64,000 nucleotides of DNA. Origin: Chitinophagaceae bacterium (GTDB lineage Bacteria > Bacteroidota > Bacteroidia > Cytophagales > Cytophagaceae). A program made the position numbers and the translations under genes. The stretch is from assembly GCA_028288365.1 (NCBI GenBank), contig JAQBNU010000004.1, forward strand, positions 37,793 to 101,792. Reading direction: 5' to 3'. A model generated the notes under the pieces. It had not been told where the DNA came from. It ran no database searches and saw only the letters and a list, made by a program, of their open reading frames with translations. Of the stretch, positions 61,727-64,000 are shown one piece after another (the first letter of the stretch is position 1; each line of letters opens with the position of its first letter).

Positions 61727-62806
61727 TTACGCTTCTTCTTTCATACCTTCTTGCAATCGCTGAGCATTTTCTGCCAAACGAAGTTCTTCAATGAAATCAT
61801 TCAAAGCTCCATCCATCACAACAGGTAGATTGTGTACAGTATAACCGATACGATGATCAGTTACACGTCCCTGAGGATAATTGTATGTTCTGATTTTATC
61901 TGAACGATCGCCAGAACCTACCATTTCTCTGCGCTGAGCGCCTACTACTTCGTTGTGTTTTTTCAACTCCAGTTCGTACAAACGGGAGCGCAATACTTTC
62001 AATGCTTTATCAAAGTTCTTGATCTGTGATTTTTCATCCTGACATTGTACCACCAGACCAGATGGAATGTGTGTTAATCGTATCGCTGAGTATGTGGTGT
62101 TCACAGACTGTCCGCCGGGCCCTGAAGAGCAGAAGGTATCTTTACGCACATCGTTTAAGTTGATTTCAACCTCTACTTCATCCATTTCCGGAAGTACCGC
62201 TACACTGGCTGCAGAAGTATGCACGCGACCTTGCGTTTCTGTATTGGGTACACGCTGTACACGGTGTACTCCCGATTCATATTTCATTTTACCATATACA
62301 TCATCGCCGGCTACGTTGGCGATCACTTCTTTATAACCTCCAGAAGATCCTTCTGTATAATCAATGATATCCATTTTCCAGTTTTGTCTTTCCGCAAAAC
62401 GTTGGTACATCCTGAATACATCACCTGCAAAGATGGCGGCTTCGTCTCCCCCTGCTCCGGCGCGCACTTCTATGATGATGTTCTTGCTGTCATTCGGATC
62501 TTTAGGAATCAAGAGTTGTTTGATCTCCTCTTCCATTACCTCTTTTTGAGGACCTAATAATTCCAGTTCTTCTTTGGCCATCTCACGGAAGTCCTGATCT
62601 TTCTCAGTAGCCAATACTTTTTTGGAACTTTCAATGTTGTCCAATAAGTTTTTGTACTCTAAATATTTTAATACAATTCGATTGAGTTCTTTGTATTCCT
62701 TATTCAGTGAAGTGTATTTTTTCATGTCAGAAATGACATTCGGAGAAACGAGTGCTTCTGATACTTCGTCAAATCTTTGTTTTATGGCTTCCAGCTTATC
62801 AAGCAT
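61727..62806 (-). CDS. prfA: Peptide chain release factor 1
   Basis: 359 aa. Ends translation at UAA and UAG. The peptidyl-tRNA hydrolysis motif GGQ is at 231-233 (SSGPGGQSVNTTYS) and the stop-codon recognition segment VPNTETQGRVHTS is at about 186-198 (PNT here in place of the common PAT). The start is an ATG with a good -7 element TATCTTTG upstream. Confidence 0.96.
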   Translation of the reverse strand: MLDKLEAIKQRFDEVSEALVSPNVISDMKKYTSLNKEYKELNRIVLKYLEYKNLLDNIESSKKVLATEKDQDFREMAKEELELLGPQKEVMEEEIKQLLIPKDPNDSKNIIIEVRAGAGGDEAAIFAGDVFRMYQRFAERQNWKMDIIDYTEGSSGGYKEVIANVAGDDVYGKMKYESGVHRVQRVPNTETQGRVHTSAASVAVLPEMDEVEVEINLNDVRKDTFCSSGPGGQSVNTTYSAIRLTHIPSGLVVQCQDEKSQIKNFDKALKVLRSRLYELELKKHNEVVGAQRREMVGSGDRSDKIRTYNYPQGRVTDHRIGYTVHNLPVVMDGALNDFIEELRLAENAQRLQEGMKEEA

Positions 62807-62835
62807 AGCGGTAGGGGTTCAATCGATGTGGACTA

Positions 62836-62843
62836 CAAAGATA
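62836..62843 (-). promoter_or_regulatory. Candidate -7 element for prfA
   Basis: The minus strand reads TATCTTTG, an exact TAnnTTTG match, 29 bp before the prfA ATG. No convincing -33 element is visible. Confidence 0.4.
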
Positions 62844-62978
62844 ATATATTTCAGGCGAAGAGGGGAGAAACGCTGTGAAAAAAACGCTTTCATACGAGTC
62901 ATCTATACTTCGCTTTGGTTATAAGGCAAAGCGAGTCATAAAAGTTCCGGGAAAGAAAAGGAGAAAAGAGAAGGAATA

Positions 62979-63506
62979 TTATTCTGTAAGGCTTTGGAGA
63001 TTTTGAAGGTTCTCCTCCAGGATAGGTCCAATGACTTGGTCCATCATTAAGATGATATAGCGGTTGACCAAGTGAAATCCTACATCACCTTCCATCGTAA
63101 TACTTACATCTGTACCGGATGATTTGGGTTCCAGTAAAATGTTACCATGTATCGTTACTTTTTCTTCGTTCAGTTTTACTTCGAAGTTCAGTGAATGATC
63201 ACGCTCGCTGTCTGTGATGGTAATCTTGCCGTTGCCAAGCTTCTCTCCGTCAAATGTCATCGTGCCACCAATGCCTCTTTCAGGACCACTGAAGTTGTAT
63301 AAAATGGTAGCATCTTTGCTTTTGTTAAGGATGGTCCATTCGGGCCAGCGGTTAATGGTATTAAGATAAGGGTAGATGCCGGTAGCACTATTATTGATGC
63401 GCATCGTCCTCGTCACTTTAAACGTTGGAGGCAATGCAAGACCAATGATAGATAAAACTACCAGTGCAAATAACAATAGCAACAACCCGTTCCTTAATCT
63501 CCTCAT
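62979..63506 (-). CDS. SRPBCC-family membrane-anchored protein
   Basis: 175 aa. N-terminal transmembrane segment (about 6-28, LLLLLFALVVLSIIGLAL) and a START/SRPBCC-like ligand-binding domain (FKVTRTMRINNSATGIYPYLNTINRWPEWT; RHEKV-like KVTIHGNILLEP; GTDVSITMEGDVGFHLVNRYI). Typical of polyketide-cyclase/SRPBCC proteins that bind hydrophobic ligands; the ligand is not known. It is divergent from the gene that begins at 63628. Confidence 0.85.
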   Translation of the reverse strand: MRRLRNGLLLLLFALVVLSIIGLALPPTFKVTRTMRINNSATGIYPYLNTINRWPEWTILNKSKDATILYNFSGPERGIGGTMTFDGEKLGNGKITITDSERDHSLNFEVKLNEEKVTIHGNILLEPKSSGTDVSITMEGDVGFHLVNRYIILMMDQVIGPILEENLQNLQSLTE

Positions 63507-63627
63507 TAAAATAAACTATCAATTTTCATTAACAACATGTGAACTTTACCGTTAATTGGGGATAAAGGTTACATAGAATATTTTCTTTTTAGAAATAATT
63601 CAAAATAGTCTTATAAAAATACAAAAT

Positions 63628-64000
63628 ATGTTCACAAAACCATCAGATTTATCTACAGATGCTCACAAAGTCTTACTTTGTCATCCTCAGTGGTTTGAGG
63701 TGATAGACGAGAAAAACGTGCACATGAAAGGTCAAAAGGGCAATATTGATAAAACGAAGGCTCTTTTGCAGTGGGAACGATTGGTTTTTGCGTACAAAAA
63801 AATTTCACTGGAAGGTGGATTATCGGAAGTTTCCATCTTACCAGGCGTGCAGGGCCTGGAAGATATGGTGTTTGCGGCTAACCAAACCTTTCCTTTTTTA
63901 GATGAAAGAGGTCAGAAAAAAGTCATCCTCAGCAATATGAAACATCCCAACAGGCAAAAGGAAGTGGCTTATTACCAACAATTTTTTGAAAACAAAGAGT
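63628..64000 (+). CDS. Arginine deiminase/DDAH-family protein (5' part)
   Basis: Partial; the window ends at residue 124. The reading frame opens MFTKPSDLSTDAHKVLLCHP and has the motif LEDMVFAANQTFPFLDERG, matching the guanidino-group amidinotransferase fold (dimethylarginine dimethylaminohydrolase and related amidinohydrolases, whose motif contains the catalytic-site residues for substrate binding). It would hydrolyse or transfer an arginine-like guanidino group. The catalytic His and Cys lie beyond the end of the window, so the reaction cannot be confirmed. Confidence 0.8.
   Translation, partial: MFTKPSDLSTDAHKVLLCHPQWFEVIDEKNVHMKGQKGNIDKTKALLQWERLVFAYKKISLEGGLSEVSILPGVQGLEDMVFAANQTFPFLDERGQKKVILSNMKHPNRQKEVAYYQQFFENKE

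Overview
The window is a stretch of Bacteroidetes chromosome, most likely from the order Cytophagales. The reasons are: TonB-dependent receptors with partner lipoproteins, secreted proteins ending in type IX secretion (T9SS) sorting domains, a GldB-type gliding lipoprotein, LytTR two-component regulation, HmuY-type heme proteins, and upstream elements that fit the Bacteroidetes promoter form TTG-N19/20-TAnnTTTG. No rRNA, tRNA, phage, transposase or CRISPR array was found. The species assignment is inference.

Layout. 0-4 kb: patatin-like lipase and a TPR histidine kinase/LytTR regulator pair. 4-10.5 kb: TonB receptor and a large M6 metalloprotease with two chitin-binding modules and a T9SS tail. 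10.8-17 kb: SDR dehydrogenase, small secreted and outer-membrane proteins, GldB, glycosyltransferase, endonuclease III, ECF sigma factor with an overlapping small gene. 17-24.5 kb: UvrA, M43 metalloprotease (T9SS cargo), beta-barrel protein, RlmI-like methyltransferase. 24.5-36.3 kb: secreted proteins of unknown function, CvfB, YjbQ, a lemA-TPM-TPM operon, a Crp/Fnr regulator, and a DoxX/DinB/TANGO2/ATP-grasp/LysE run. 36.3-42.5 kb: amidotransferase, LEA2 lipoprotein, then a four-gene minus-strand receptor cassette (His/Cys-rich small protein, TonB receptor, lipoprotein, beta-barrel) with clusters of GTCCC/GGGAC palindromes on both sides. 42.5-51.7 kb: housekeeping genes (radA, fumC, recJ, lptB, GH3 family). 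51.8-61 kb: beta-barrel protein, secreted protein, and a five-gene heme-uptake operon (HmuY-like T9SS protein, DUF6607, four-helix membrane protein, TonB receptor, HmuY lipoprotein) next to a LuxR-type response regulator. 61-64 kb: small lipoprotein, prfA, SRPBCC protein and the start of an arginine deiminase/DDAH-family gene.

The most interesting signals lie between genes. First, three copies of a structured element open with GCGTT or GCGTG, close with AACGCCC or CACGCCC, and show a compensatory change in the closing stem. Second, REP-like palindrome clusters bracket the receptor cassette. Third, repeats with a 7-base period and locus-specific units occur at five intergenic sites. Fourth, matching 17-bp palindromes (TTTAGA-N5-TCTAAA) stand in front of the heme operon and its neighbouring response regulator, suggesting one shared Fur-type regulator.
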